NCBI GenBank assembly: GCA_037127255.1
Contig: JBANSL010000005.1
Coordinates: 3,286,001-3,350,000 of the forward strand
Direction: 5' to 3'
Length of the DNA: 64,000 nucleotides
Source: Persicaria tinctoria
Taxonomy: Eukaryota; Streptophyta; Magnoliopsida; Caryophyllales; Polygonaceae
The position numbers and the translations under genes were made by a program. Under the pieces are notes generated by a model. The model ran no database searches. It was not told the origin of the DNA and saw only the letters and a program-made list of their open reading frames with translations. Below, piece after piece: positions 1 through 10,448 of the stretch (positions within the stretch are counted from its first letter, which is position 1; every line of letters starts with the position of its first letter).

Positions 1-343
1 GGCGCTTTACCCTTGCCAATTCCCTCGATCCGAATTCCCAGATGTATTATAATTTATTTTTAAAGAATAGCAATCCAAACACTACTTATTTTATAATTCC
101 ATTATAAACTAAAATCATGTATTATAATTAAAATGCAAAAGGAATCCAAACAGACCCTAAAAGTTGTTTATAACTTGTTTTAGGCATGAAAAAAGGTGTT
201 GCTTCATACTCGAGTAGAGTCGATTGTGTTTTATACCATTATAAATGCAATTTTTTGGAACATGTTCTCGAAATTAATTTGGATTTTTAATTGATTATGT
301 ACTTTGTAAAAAAAGATACGCGTATAACTGGCTCGTAATTAAA
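1..343. other. no gene recognised
   Basis: AT-rich DNA with no credible coding frame. The stretch near 140-165 (ending TCCAAACAGACCC) looks like the right end of a MITE whose left end lies outside the window, but this cannot be tested here. Confidence 0.4.
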
Positions 344-2868
344 TTTTTTTTTTTTGGTGAGAAAACCAGGGAAAAGGCTCCCCAAAGCCGTCAAATTAAA
401 CGCAAAAAAAAACATAGTTACACTGGGCACATCCGGGGTCTCGACGAGCCCCTGGAGTTACCCAGCAACAGCGAAATAGAACAGTCAGGGGGCTCCGCTA
501 GCATGTGGAAACTGGAAACCAACCGGTAGAGAGAAAGCAAAGGTTGTGATAGCATCCGCAACCGCGTTTGCCTCACGAAAAAACATGACGAGATTGGACC
601 TACCAATCCCTACAAAGGAAGCATTGGCAACACGTTACCATGCTAAACAAAGGGTGAGAAGGCTTGACCTTCTTTGACAGTAACCCAATGATCACTTCCG
701 AGTCCGACTTTAACTGGATTTTCCTCAGGCCTAAGTTCCAGGCCATCTCCAGACCTTTGAGAATACCCAACACTCCGATGTGACGACCGAGCACGCTCCG
801 ATATTGTATGTAAAGCCTCCTATCCACGAGCCTTCCTGGTTCCTTATAAGTTATAACGCCACCAGCAGGAGCGCAAGCATTACCGTGTCGGGCCCCGTCT
901 GTATTAATCTTGACCCACCCCATGCCATGGGTGGTTTCTCCGAGCTGATGGCTCTCAACTCATTGCTCCTTTGTCCATCCTTTCCCGAAGCTGCAACGGC
1001 CTTCTTGTAGGAGATTACCTCGTTTCTGCACACCTCCAACTTGATCGGACAGTCCACCTTCGCGTTGAACACCGCGGAGTTCCGCCTCTTCCATAGTCTC
1101 CAGAGGGCGACTGCGAATTAGGCACTCAAGTCGACCTCTCCTCCCGAGTCGCCGGAATCCATCACATTGGCCCTCAGCCACGCCGCAAACGGTTGCTCCC
1201 AGAAAGACCTCGCTCCAACCCCTTGCTTCACTTGCAACCAAAAACCTTTAGCAGCACCGCAGTCCCTAAACATATGTTCAAGAGATTCATCATTCGTTTT
1301 ATAGATAGGACAAAGATCAGTATTACCGAATCCTCTACGCACGCGCTCCTTGTTGTTGATAACACCTCCTTTGCTCACCGGCCATACGAAATGCCGAACT
1401 CTTTCATTCACCGGGAGTTTCCATATCGCTCGGAAGAATCCCCTGTCACCATTCGCCCATTCCTACCATTTGCCAATCGACAGGTAACTAGTATTGGTGG
1501 TGTATTTCTCATCCTTCGAAAGCTTCCAGCAAGGCATATCTTCCCCTTCCGTGAATGCCACTGAAGCCAAGTTCAGCAACACATGAGACGGGAGAGCTTC
1601 CTCAAAACGCTCCCATTTCCAGCCTCTTTCTGGACTCCACATCTCAGCAACCGAGACCCCGGGATTAGCTATCTCTCAAACCTTCCTCAGGCACTGCAGC
1701 AGTTCTTTCCCAACCCAACAATCCTCCCAAAACAGCACATTCTCGCCGCTCCGGACATTCCACGCTAGCCCCGGTTTCACCACATCGCTAAGCCCCTGTC
1801 TGACTCCATTCCAAATATGAGACGCCCTTGAGGACGAGCTCAACGTCGTGCCCATGTAATTTTCCGATAAGGATATCCCGCCAAGGGGTTTCCCATCCCA
1901 TGATGAACCTCCAGCCGAGTTTCGCCACAAGAGCAAGGTTTAGCTCTTCCATGGACTTCACCCCTAATCCACCAAACTCCTTAGGCTTGATCACATCCTC
2001 CCACACTACCTTGTGAACCTTTCTCCTCGCATCAGTGGATCCCCAAATGAAACGACGACATAGCTTATCAATCTTCTTGCAAACCCTGACTGGGAAACGC
2101 ACCGCTCCCATATAGTAAGTTGGTATTGCACACAGCACAGATTTCGTGAGGGTGACACGACCGGCAAAGTTGAGCAAATTCGTCTTCCAGCCCGCGAGTT
2201 TGGACGCGAATTTCTGCACCATAAAATCAAAATCGACCCCATTTGATTCTCCCATGAAGTAGTGGAACTCCAAGGTAATAGCCAAGGTTCTTGGTAGCTT
2301 TGATACCGCTTTCATGCTCAGTCTTTCTGACCATATCATCTTTTATGTTGTTAGAGACGAAGAATATAGATTTAGCCAGGCTCACCTTCTGCCCAAAGGC
2401 ATCGCAGAACGACTTAAGACATTCTCTAATCACTCCCACTTGTCTCACTGAAGCCTCCGTGAACAGGAGAATGTCATCCGCGAAGAACAAGTGAGACAGA
2501 GGAGGAGCATTCTGAGCCACCTTCACCGGTTTCCACTTACCTTCCGACACCAGGACACTAATCATGTGCGTCAGGCGTTCTAGACAAAGGACGAAAATAT
2601 AAGGGGAGATCGAATCACCTTGTCGGATACCCCTCATAGGCACGAATTGGCTCGAAACTTCACCATTCCACAAGACCTACATCCTTGGGCTCCTTATACA
2701 CTCCATGATCCACCCAACCCAATAAGCGGGGAGCCTAGCCCATCTCAAAGTTTCTTCGATGAAGTCCCTGCTCAGACGATTGTACGCCTTCTCCAAATCC
2801 AACTTGAGGCAAAGCCACCCCTTCCTCCCTTTCTTAGATCTCATAAAGTGAATCACTTCCTGGGCGAC
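344..2868 (-). mobile_element. LINE-A relic (L1-type), 3' part
   Basis: Non-LTR retrotransposon remnant on the minus strand. Reading leftward from 2868 there are reverse transcriptase blocks (LKLDLEKAYNRL near 2790; GIRQGDSISPYIF near 2610; FFADDILLF near 2490, the YxDD-type active site), then the thumb/connection region (1790-2330), a zf-RVT domain (about 1120-1410) and an RNase H domain (600-925) with INTDGA, LKGLEMAW and SDSEV, which hold the acidic active-site residues. The plus-strand T run at 344-355 is the poly(A) tail of this minus-strand element. Frames are broken several times, so the copy is dead. The upstream part of the RT continues at 4155, beyond an inserted solo LTR. Confidence 0.85.
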
Positions 2869-4154
2869 TGATAATGCATATTTTAGATAGGCATTATAGA
2901 TATATTTAGTGTAGTTAGGTTGCATTTCTTGCTTACTTTGTTGTTAAATTGCATCTTGTATTTATTTTAGAAGAGTTCGGATTCTGCGCAATTTTGTGTT
3001 TATCTCGCAGATTGAATCGGAACACATTTGGGAGATGCAATATCTCGAAGAGGAACACAGGATACATGGGAAGGAACAAGGAAGAAAAGAAGCAAGACAA
3101 GAGGAGAAGCCCGCAAAGGAAGCATAGGCCACGGCAGAACACTGTGTCGCGGGCGCAGCTGAGTTGCCGCGCCCGCAGCAGTGCCCGCCGCAGCGGGTTG
3201 TGAAGAAAGCATGTGCGGCGGGCGCCGCAACCTTGCGGCGACCGCCGCACGGACCGCCAGCGCGCAGCGCTTTAGAGAAAAACCCTAGTTTTCTATGTTC
3301 TTTTGAAAGGCTGACTGGGATGTTTTATTTAGGCCACTTTTATGTTATTTTTTATTACCTTTCATTCTATTCATACTTCCCTGAGACACTTTAGAGATTT
3401 TGAGTTATGTCTTCCATGAGGAACTAAACTCATCTATTATGCCTGCAATTTGAAGCTTTATTCGGATTGATTGTGAGTTTCTAATTCTCGCTCCTTGTTT
3501 CCTATTTGTGAATGCTTCAACTTCTTTGTGCTTGATTAATTATTGATTTGTTCTATCTTGTCTGGCCAACTCGTTAGATCAATTCAATCGCTAAGGTTTT
3601 GTAGATTCCTGGTTGTGAACCTTAACCTAAGTGACAAACTTATTCCTTTAGGGCTGGTTGAACTAATTGAATGAGTAGGAAGTTGAATGTGTTGTTAAAT
3701 CCTTTTTTAGGGACTGCAAATACCTTGGCTAATCTCTGAACTTAAAGCTATCAATTGGGTTAAATCCTTCTTTAGGGACTGTTCGATTGATAAGGGTTGC
3801 TAGGACTGGTTGGACTAGTAACTATATTAGGTCGGGACAAGGGCATTCATAGGAAACGTAATAGGACGAGAAGAAGTTACAAGGATCGCTTCAATCCAAT
3901 AAAGTGGAAAATTGTAGGTGGAATTGCTTCTCCTAAATTGTCTAAACCAAAATCACTTATTCTGCTTTTGTTAATTTGCTTTGATAAAAGGCAAGACTTT
4001 CACACAAAAAACCCCAATCTGGTTACTCTTATTGACACTCGAATCATACTTGAATCATAAATTTCCCTGTGGGATCGACCTCTTGCTTATTACTATACTA
4101 GTTATAGGTTGGAGTTTTCTTTGGCGGAATCAACGACAGGTTTTCCCTTCGTCA
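2869..4154 (+). mobile_element. solo LTR (Ty3-type) inside LINE-A
   Basis: A 1286-bp sequence starting TGATAATGCA and ending CGTCA, flanked by a perfect 5-bp duplication GCGAC (2864-2868 and 4155-4159). On either side the LINE-A reading frame joins up: DNIVVA at 4155-4174 reads into AQEVIH at 2848-2862 on the minus strand. Near its 3' end it has TTCCCTGTGGGATCGACC (from 4062), a tract common in plant Ty3/gypsy (Athila/Tat-like) LTRs. No internal region or second LTR is present, so this is the product of LTR-LTR recombination. Family assignment is from memory of that tract only. Confidence 0.85.
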
Positions 4155-4740
4155 GCGACGACGATATTGTCCATAATCAACCTCCCTTGCATAGGGCTGA
4201 CCAATTTCCCAACTATAGGCTGAAGGCACTTGGTCGTCACTTTCATGATGATTTAGTAGCACACGTTGCACAAACGGATGCCTCTAAACTGAGTTAGTCG
4301 ATCTGGTTTCCCAACTTTCGGCAGAAGGGTTATCAGGGTGTCGTTCAGGCCCACTGGAAGTTTGCTCAAACTGAAGAAATCCCTCACAAGATCCACCGTC
4401 GCATTACCCACCACACTCTAGTACCTTTGGAAAAATAAGGGCTGAAAACCGTCGATCCTCGGGGCCTTGAAAGCGCCCATATCCTTCATCGTAAGCCAAA
4501 TCTCCTCCCTGGACGCAGAGCCGCACACAGACTCCCACAATGACTCATCAACATGTGGGAAGTCCGCCGTCACTCTCGGCGTTGGGTCCACCCGATCCCC
4601 TTCAGAGTAAAGCTTGGTAAATAACTCTTCTGGTAAATTCTCACTTGCTCAGTGCTCTTACCCTCTCGACTTTCACCATATCATCCTCACATGCAAGTAG
4701 CGGTTCAAGCGGAAGTCATAGTACGCGTTGAACAAAGTCA
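4155..4740 (-). mobile_element. LINE-A relic, 5' part
   Basis: Minus-strand continuation of LINE-A beyond the solo LTR. It encodes the pre-RT and first RT blocks: an acidic linker ending in MKDMGAFKAPRIDGFQP (about 4435-4500), LVRDFF and TLITLLPK (about 4300-4370), FRGIRLCNVCYKII (about 4240-4280) and LVSPMQG...IMDNIVVA (4155-4205). The usual SAFIPGRQ stretch is partly deleted. No endonuclease domain follows, so the copy is 5' truncated. The outer boundary, about 4700-4780, is uncertain. Confidence 0.75.
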
Positions 4741-5066
4741 ACAAACCGACTCTGCAATTGACGGAGTTGAAGAGGAGTAATGATATTTAAAATGTTTGAC
4801 ATATTTGTATTGATTTTTTTGAGTAAGAACACTGATTATCATAGTATTCATGAACACCAATTTGTAGCCTTAATGTTGCACTCTAATACTCTATGTGTAT
4901 GATTTGATGAATGTTTATTTTTTTTATTTAGACATTTAAATGAACATATAATTAATGTTGTTCCCTCGACGTCTCCATTTTCTACAAATTTTAAATTGTT
5001 ATTTCTCCATTTTTATTTCCCTTCCAATTTCCGTTTCTATTTCCGTGTATCATAGCTTTAAAACAA
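4741..5066. other. AT-rich spacer, nothing recognised
   Basis: No coding frame, RNA gene or clear repeat end seen. Confidence 0.4.
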
Positions 5067-5315
5067 AATGGATTTGGATCCCATGAATTTGGCCATCAAA
5101 ATCACTGGTGGAGTTGGATAAATCTCAACCGTAAAATAAAATAAAATCAGCGGTTAGATTTGACCTCCTCCTTCACCCACACCCAAGGTTCTAAATATCG
5201 CGTATCGGGGTCGTATCGGTTAGGAGTAAAAATGATATATCGGGGATATATCGAGATATATCGGATTTATCGGTTTCCCTAATTTATAACTATAAGTACT
5301 ATATTTATACTTCAA

Positions 5316-8295
5316 GGGAGTGGTTCCAGAGTGCATAACCCTTATAGTGTATCTTGTGCACAATTATGGGACGTTGATGAGAAGAGATGGAAGACCACGA
5401 TTAAAAGAAATTTTCCTTTTTGTTCCAATTAAAATTGTGGGACCCGCGTGGTAAAAAACCACCCACCCTCCCTCACATGGTGCGTGTAAATCCCACCCCA
5501 CTCTTTTTTTTTTAATTCGTTATTATTTAGTTTTTTTTTGTTTTTTATTTAATTCGTTATTATTTAGTTGGTCTCTACCGAATAATGTTTCAATACTAAC
5601 GAATAATGTTATTATTTTTCCATCCGTTCAGGTCGAGATTTACAAATTCCAATGAATAATTTGTCCCATATTATCGAATAATGTTTTTTTTCTCAATCAA
5701 TTTCAGTTATAATAAACTTCAAATCTCGACAATACTTACGAATAATGCTTAAAGGCCACATTATTAAACGCTCTCTTTGAGAGCTGTACCAAAAACCCTC
5801 GCCGCCCTCCCTGTTCGGTGATCCCTCGTCTCCCTCTGCGCTCCCTCGTCCATCCATGGCGGTGGTTTAGGTGAGGCCCGAGCAACGAACACCATCTCCG
5901 GCCAAACCTCTCTCTTCAGAGATCCCTAAATCTCTCTTCGGAGAGCCCCAAATCTCTCTTCGGAGAGCCCTTCTCTCCACCGTTGGTGGTGGTGGATTTT
6001 TCCTTTCTGTCTGGTTTCAGTTTCGATCTGATTGAAATTTGTTGGGGTTTTGGGAGTTTGTGGGTTCTTCTTTCCCCCTCCTCTCTCCCTTTCTTCAATT
6101 TCTTCAATTTCAAGCGTTTGGCCTGCTATGGCTGAATTCCCATCCTCCTCCGGTCTGTTCTTGCCTCGATCCTACGATCGTTGGTGGTTTCAGGCTTCTC
6201 TCCCCTCCACGGGCTCATACTCGGCTTCTCGATGGTGGTTTTAGGCTCGTTCTCGACGGATTTTCTGCCCGTCGGGCGCCTGTGTCTATCCGCCGCTGGA
6301 TCGGTTGCTCCTGGTTGTCGGCTGCGCCGAGTTCTCTCCTCCTCCGCCGGGGGTCTCTCCTCCGCTGCTGGCGCGCCGACCTGGTTCGGGCTCCGCCTCT
6401 AACACCGCCCGCTTTCCTCCCCCTTCTCCTGGTCTGGTCGGCGGCGATCTTAATTGTGAATTGATCGGCCTTGCGTTTTGTTGAGGGCAACGCTTTGCAG
6501 CGTTCCCTTGGGCCCGATCGGGCCTGGTGGATGGGTTTCTTTGTTGCTTTGGGCCCAAGGTCAATCCTTGGGCCCTAAGCTGGCCCGAAACAAGAGAAAT
6601 CTAAGGAAAAAATATTTAGTAAATAATAAAATAAAACAAAAATAATATAATATAATTTTTATTTATATATAAATGACAACAATTGTCGGTTTTTATTTAT
6701 ATATAAATAAAACTATAAAAAATCGTCCGAAAGGACTTATTTAATATCTCGAAAAGGCTTGAAACACCGCTCGAAAGAGTTTGGATTAAATCTCGTTTGG
6801 GCTTGACCGGTCCGTTGTGACCGGTCTTTCGCGGTTTGCTTTGCTTGGGTGGTGTGCGTCTCTATTTTGGTGCGGCTAGGGGTTCTTCTTCTATGTTGGG
6901 GTTCTGGCAGTCGGAGTCGGGTCTGGCTGGGATCGAGGTAGTGTGTACGGGGCGACTCCGTATACGGGAAGGAGCTTCCTGGAGGTTCGTCTTCACTACC
7001 CACAGGGATTCCTGATGTATCGTCGGCCAGCGGTGCTGTTTGAGTTCGACGCTTGGCTTTCATCCGTAGTCTATGTCCCCTTCTCTTTAGATTTAGTTTT
7101 CCTTGGTTCGTTTTCTTATAGGGTACGTGCCCACTTGTTGTATTGCTCCGCTTTTCGTTTTCATTTGTATGTATTGACGGGTATCCGTCTGCCGACTTGT
7201 CGGCCTTCGAGATTCAGGTATATCTGATCTCGAATTATTTCCTAATCAAAAAAAAAAAAGAATAATGCTTAATATTCCACCGAATAATGTCTCACATTTC
7301 ACCGAATAATGTTTTGTTTTTGGTTACTTGTCAAACGAAAACTCCGTATTCTAATAAATAATGAATCAAATTTCGCCGAATAATTTACAAACTCGATATC
7401 ACCGATCACAAAAATTCGACACAAATCACCGAATAATTAATGAATAATAAATTAATATTACACAGAACAGTAGGATTGAGCATATGAAACGAATACTAAT
7501 AAATTACAATTATATATACAAACCATTAGGCTATGGAGAATCGGAAAAGCACAAAGGATTGGGCATACAGAACCTTAGGCTATGGAGGAGAATGGAGGCC
7601 ATGGAGGAGAACGAAGAGGACAATCGGAAGGCGCCTCGGAAAATCGCCATAGCCGTTCGATCTTCCTCCACTTCGCCTTCTTCCGCTAGTAGACTCGCTA
7701 CCTCCCCTGATTGATCAACGGCGTCGACGGTTGGTCGAAGCGAACCAGGCGGAGCAGCCGAACAAGGTCTGAGCCGAGAAGAGGAGAGAAGAGGCGAGAA
7801 GAGATGTTGCGAACCAGTCGATTTGCCTCTCCGCCTGGTGCACCAGATTTGCCTCCAATTCGCCTCCGCCTCGCCTCCGATTTGCCTCCGCCTGGGTGTG
7901 CCAGATCTGAAATTTCCTCCCTCTTTCCATGAGTCGCGAGCTCGCCGGAGATTGGCCTCCTCTCTCTCACCTACTCCGCTCCGATTCGCCTCCGGTTGCC
8001 CCGATTCGCCTCCGCGTCCGCGCTCGCCTACCTGCCCTCCGATTCTCTTCCGCCCGCCTCGTCCGTCTCTCTGCGCCTCCTCTGTTCAAAATCAAAGAAG
8101 AAGAAATCTAGGGTTATTTAACCACACGCGCTCACTCCACGCCGGGTTTAGAGTTGCAAATCAGTTTTTAACATTTTTTTAAAAAAAATCACAGTCCACG
8201 TGGTAGCATCTGATCCCTTCATTCCATTTAGATCAAGGGTCTAAAATTATGCACAAAATACATCATAAGGGATGTGCACAAGTTACCTATTCTCT
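5316..8295. mobile_element. non-autonomous MULE-like element
   Basis: Flanked by a perfect 9-bp direct repeat ATACTTCAA (5307-5315 and 8296-8304); a 9-bp TSD is typical of Mutator-like elements. The ends are imperfect inverted repeats: CCCTTATAGTGTATCTTGTG (5339-5358) against the reverse complement of 8240-8275. Both subterminal regions carry dispersed GAATAATG-type motifs (about 5580-5750 and 7260-7460). The right interior (7560-8110) is GC-rich with short open frames but no recognised domain; it may be captured host DNA. No transposase was found. A retroposon at 5753-7259 makes up half its length. Confidence 0.65.
5753..7259 (+). mobile_element. poly(A)-tailed retroposon without RT (LINE-mobilised)
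   Basis: Bounded by a 13-bp TSD GAATAATGCTTAA (5740-5752 and 7260-7272) and ending in an A run (7248-7259). The first 700 bp are GC-rich, with tandem TCTCTCTTCGGAGAGCCC units at about 5928-5970. The last 100 bp (CTGCCGACTTGTCGGCC, about 7189) resemble LINE-tail sequence at 39215-39295. No reverse transcriptase, endonuclease or tRNA boxes were seen. It may be a LINE with the whole coding region deleted, or a retroposed host or chimeric transcript. Open frames inside it are short and unsupported. Confidence 0.7.
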
Positions 8296-8405
8296 ATACT
8301 TCAAAATGTAAAAATGTACATGAAAAAATAATATTTAAATTGCAAAATTACCAAATAAACTTGAAAAATAAAAACAACTTCATTCATAAAGGCTAAAGTT
8401 AACTT

Positions 8406-8598
8406 ATCAAAGTCGGCAGTTCTAAATATCCCCGATATATCGCCGATTTATCCCGATATATCGCCGATATTGACCCGATATATCGACGTTGACCCGATAT
8501 ATGGCGTTGACCGATATTTTTCACCCGATATCCCGATATCGTAGCGGATTCTAAATATCCCCGATATATCGGCCGATATATCCGATATTTAGAACACT
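8406..8598. repeat. GATATATCGG-rich palindromic repeat
   Basis: About 190 bp starting GTTCTAAATATCC and ending GATATTTAGAAC, with many CGATATATCG units between and an inner repeat of the TTCTAAATATCCCCG head. A related half-copy lies at 5192-5282 in opposite orientation. It is a MITE-like palindromic array; the family is unknown to me. Confidence 0.55.
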
Positions 8599-8690
8599 GC
8601 CCACACCCCCACTTTTTTTTTTGTAAGGGTAAAATCCAACTCCTCTCATGAATTTAATGGCCAAATTCATGGGATCCAAACCCTTTAAGA

Positions 8691-8877
8691 GCTCGTTTGG
8701 TATCCATTCCCGGGAATCAAAACTGGGAATCGTAATGGATGATTCCCGATTTAAGTGTTTGGTACGTTTAAAACTTGGAATCGTAATGATTCTCGGGAAT
8801 CATCCATTCCCAATCTTGTAGCCCATTTCATTGCCATCAAAATACTAGGTAATCCTGCATTCCCAATTTTGTAGCTC
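8691..8877. mobile_element. left end of a MITE-like element
   Basis: It begins GAGCTCGTTTGGTATCC and contains a GGGAATC/GATTCCC hairpin, a style common in plant PIF/Harbinger or hAT MITEs. A decayed right end may lie near 10110-10160 (CATTCCGATTCCAACACTAG), which would put the microsatellite, the pseudogene and the AT-rich minisatellite inside it. That pairing is inference. Confidence 0.35.
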
Positions 8878-8941
8878 ATTATTATTATTATTATTATTAT
8901 TATGATGATGATGATGATGATGATGATAATAATAATAATAA
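8878..8941. repeat. compound trinucleotide microsatellite
   Basis: Uninterrupted runs of ATT, then ATG (about eight), then ATA/AAT. The three phases meet without a break. Confidence 0.95.
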
Positions 8942-8966
8942 AGACTTTATTACGATGAAAAAAGAT

Positions 8967-9437
8967 TTACATAAAGTTAGTTGGAAGCTTCTTAACAAAT
9001 TGAGCTCCAACTCCTTTTTGAATAGTAAAACCAACTCCATGAAATATGAAATCACCATTATCGTACCCTGCCCTATGACTCTTCGTAACCAATTGAACCC
9101 GCTTCAGAAAACCAATAGCATCCCCCCAGTTTTCCAAAAGTAGAGAACGCAAATGCCATGAAACAATACCCCTTAGCAGCACCGTCAGCACAAATATCCG
9201 CGTACTTCTTCTCATTTCTTTCCGTGGCTTGAGAGACTGCCTTGTCAGGTACAAAGGAATCATTGACTCTAGTTGTGAATGGTGAAGCCCCAACCACATC
9301 CACACAAGTGTCCTACCATTGTCCCACCCATAAACCAACAAATCTACTGGCCTCAACTCAACACCATCTTCATTGCTCATACCCGTAATCCTTATGAATT
9401 GCGATGCCCGCTTTGTAACAAATGTCAACCAAAACAT
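8967..9437 (-). pseudogene. frameshifted fragment of a TE-associated plant protein
   Basis: Minus-strand fragment readable only by switching frames (8967-9437 and 9073-9303). Pieces include LRPVDLLVYGWDNGR, then VVGASPFTTRVNDSFVPDKA, KYADICADGAAKGYCFMAFA, FLKRVQLVTKSH and IQKGVGAQFVKKLPTNF. I recall this block order (RPADLL..W, SPF, a C..GY.F.PFAFS segment, KGVGAQLV..LPTN) at the C-terminus of repetitive plant ORFs often mis-annotated as auxilin-like. At least two frameshifts make it a relic. Its right border meets the AT-rich repeat at 9449. Confidence 0.5.
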
Positions 9438-9448
9438 ATCGGACCATG

Positions 9449-10055
9449 TTGTTATTATTATTATACTTATATTATTATTATCAATACTTTATTAATTAAT
9501 ATATATTTTTATATTTAATAATAATAATAATAATATATTTGTACTAAAATTATATTTTTTTTATCAATATTTTATTATTTTATATTAGTTTTATATTATT
9601 ATTATTAAGTATATTATATTATATTTATACTTATATTACTATTACTATCAATATTTTATTATTTAATATATATTATATTATATTATAATTTTATATTTAA
9701 TAATAATAATATATTTCTATTAATATTATTATTTTGATCAGTATTTTATTATATTTATACTTATATTATTGTTATCAATACTTTGTTATTTAATATATAT
9801 TATATTTTTATTTTTAATTATAATAATATATTTCTATTTCTATTATTATTTTTATTTTTATAAATATTTTATTATTATATACTAGTTTTATATTATTATT
9901 AATTATATTTATACTTATATTATTATTATCAATATATTATTATTTAATATATATGATATTATATTTTTATTTTTAATAATAATAATATATTTCTATTAAT
10001 ATTATTACTTTTATCACTATTTTAATTTATTAATTATTATTATTATTATTTCAGG
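9449..10055. repeat. AT-rich minisatellite upstream of separase
   Basis: About 600 bp almost without G or C. The phrase TTTATACTTATATTA recurs near 9465, 9626, 9749 and 9910, each followed by ATCAATA-TTTTATTATTTAATATATAT and an AATAATAATATATTTCTATT block. This gives about four diverged units of 125-160 bp. It ends about 390 bp before the separase start codon. Confidence 0.75.
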
Positions 10056-10338
10056 AATGGTTCATTGCGACAGCATATCTAACAACTAGGTCCACTACAA
10101 AATTATTGCTATTTTCTGATTTCATTTCTCATTCCGATTCCAACACTAGTACGAAACAAGGTTTAAAACAACAATAGAAAACCATAAAAAAAAGGCGGGT
10201 TCATGAATTTTTCCCTCGAAATATTTCGACGGGTGGGCGTCAATGTGTCATGTGGTCCATGTGGAGATTTCCTTTTAAGAAACTCGCAACAATTGGTGGG
10301 GCCCGCTGAGCGCTGTTTTCAAATACGCCAGGTTTTCC

Positions 10339-10347
10339 TTTCGCGCC
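10339..10347 (+). promoter_or_regulatory. E2F-type site in separase promoter
   Basis: TTTCGCGCC matches the E2F consensus TTTSSCGC exactly and lies 102 bp upstream of the chosen separase ATG. Cell-cycle control by E2F would suit a mitotic protease. Function is inferred from the motif alone. Confidence 0.5.
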
Positions 10348-10448
10348 TCCACCCGCTAATTTCCAAGCTTCCCCCAAACGCTCCCCAAACCCCAATTGGG
10401 CCAATTCCCTTCCCCCCCCCCTCTCTCTCTCCGTTCCTCGCGGCAGCC

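Larger units (their letters stand above)
5067..8676. repeat. large inverted-repeat block
   Basis: The left arm at 5070-5097 (TTTGGATCCCATGAATTTGG) is the exact reverse complement of the right arm at 8650-8671. The similarity continues inward imperfectly to the TTCTAAATATCG motif (5193 on the left, 8594 on the right). This is probably an old non-autonomous DNA transposon whose interior was later filled by the MULE-like element at 5316-8295. I could not fix a convincing TSD, so the outer ends and the superfamily are open. Confidence 0.55.

Noticed and set aside
3156..3270. GC-rich GCCGC-repeat tract as a CpG island or gene start
   Set aside because: It lies wholly within the solo LTR and has no coding frame with a domain.
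5580..5760. CRISPR-like spaced repeat (GAATAATG)
   Set aside because: Units are short, irregularly spaced and in a plant TE end; no array structure.
6032..6490. GC-rich open frames in the retroposon
   Set aside because: Overlapping frames on both strands with Ser/Arg/Pro-rich composition and no domain; a composition effect.
8691..10160. Single 1.5-kb MITE-type element covering the pseudogene and minisatellite
   Set aside because: The proposed right end is too degraded and no TSD could be matched; kept only as a possible left end.
10203..10448. In-frame upstream ATG extending separase by 82 residues
   Set aside because: The extra residues are Pro-rich leader-like sequence covering the E2F site; the ATG at 10449 has a good context and begins like plant separases.
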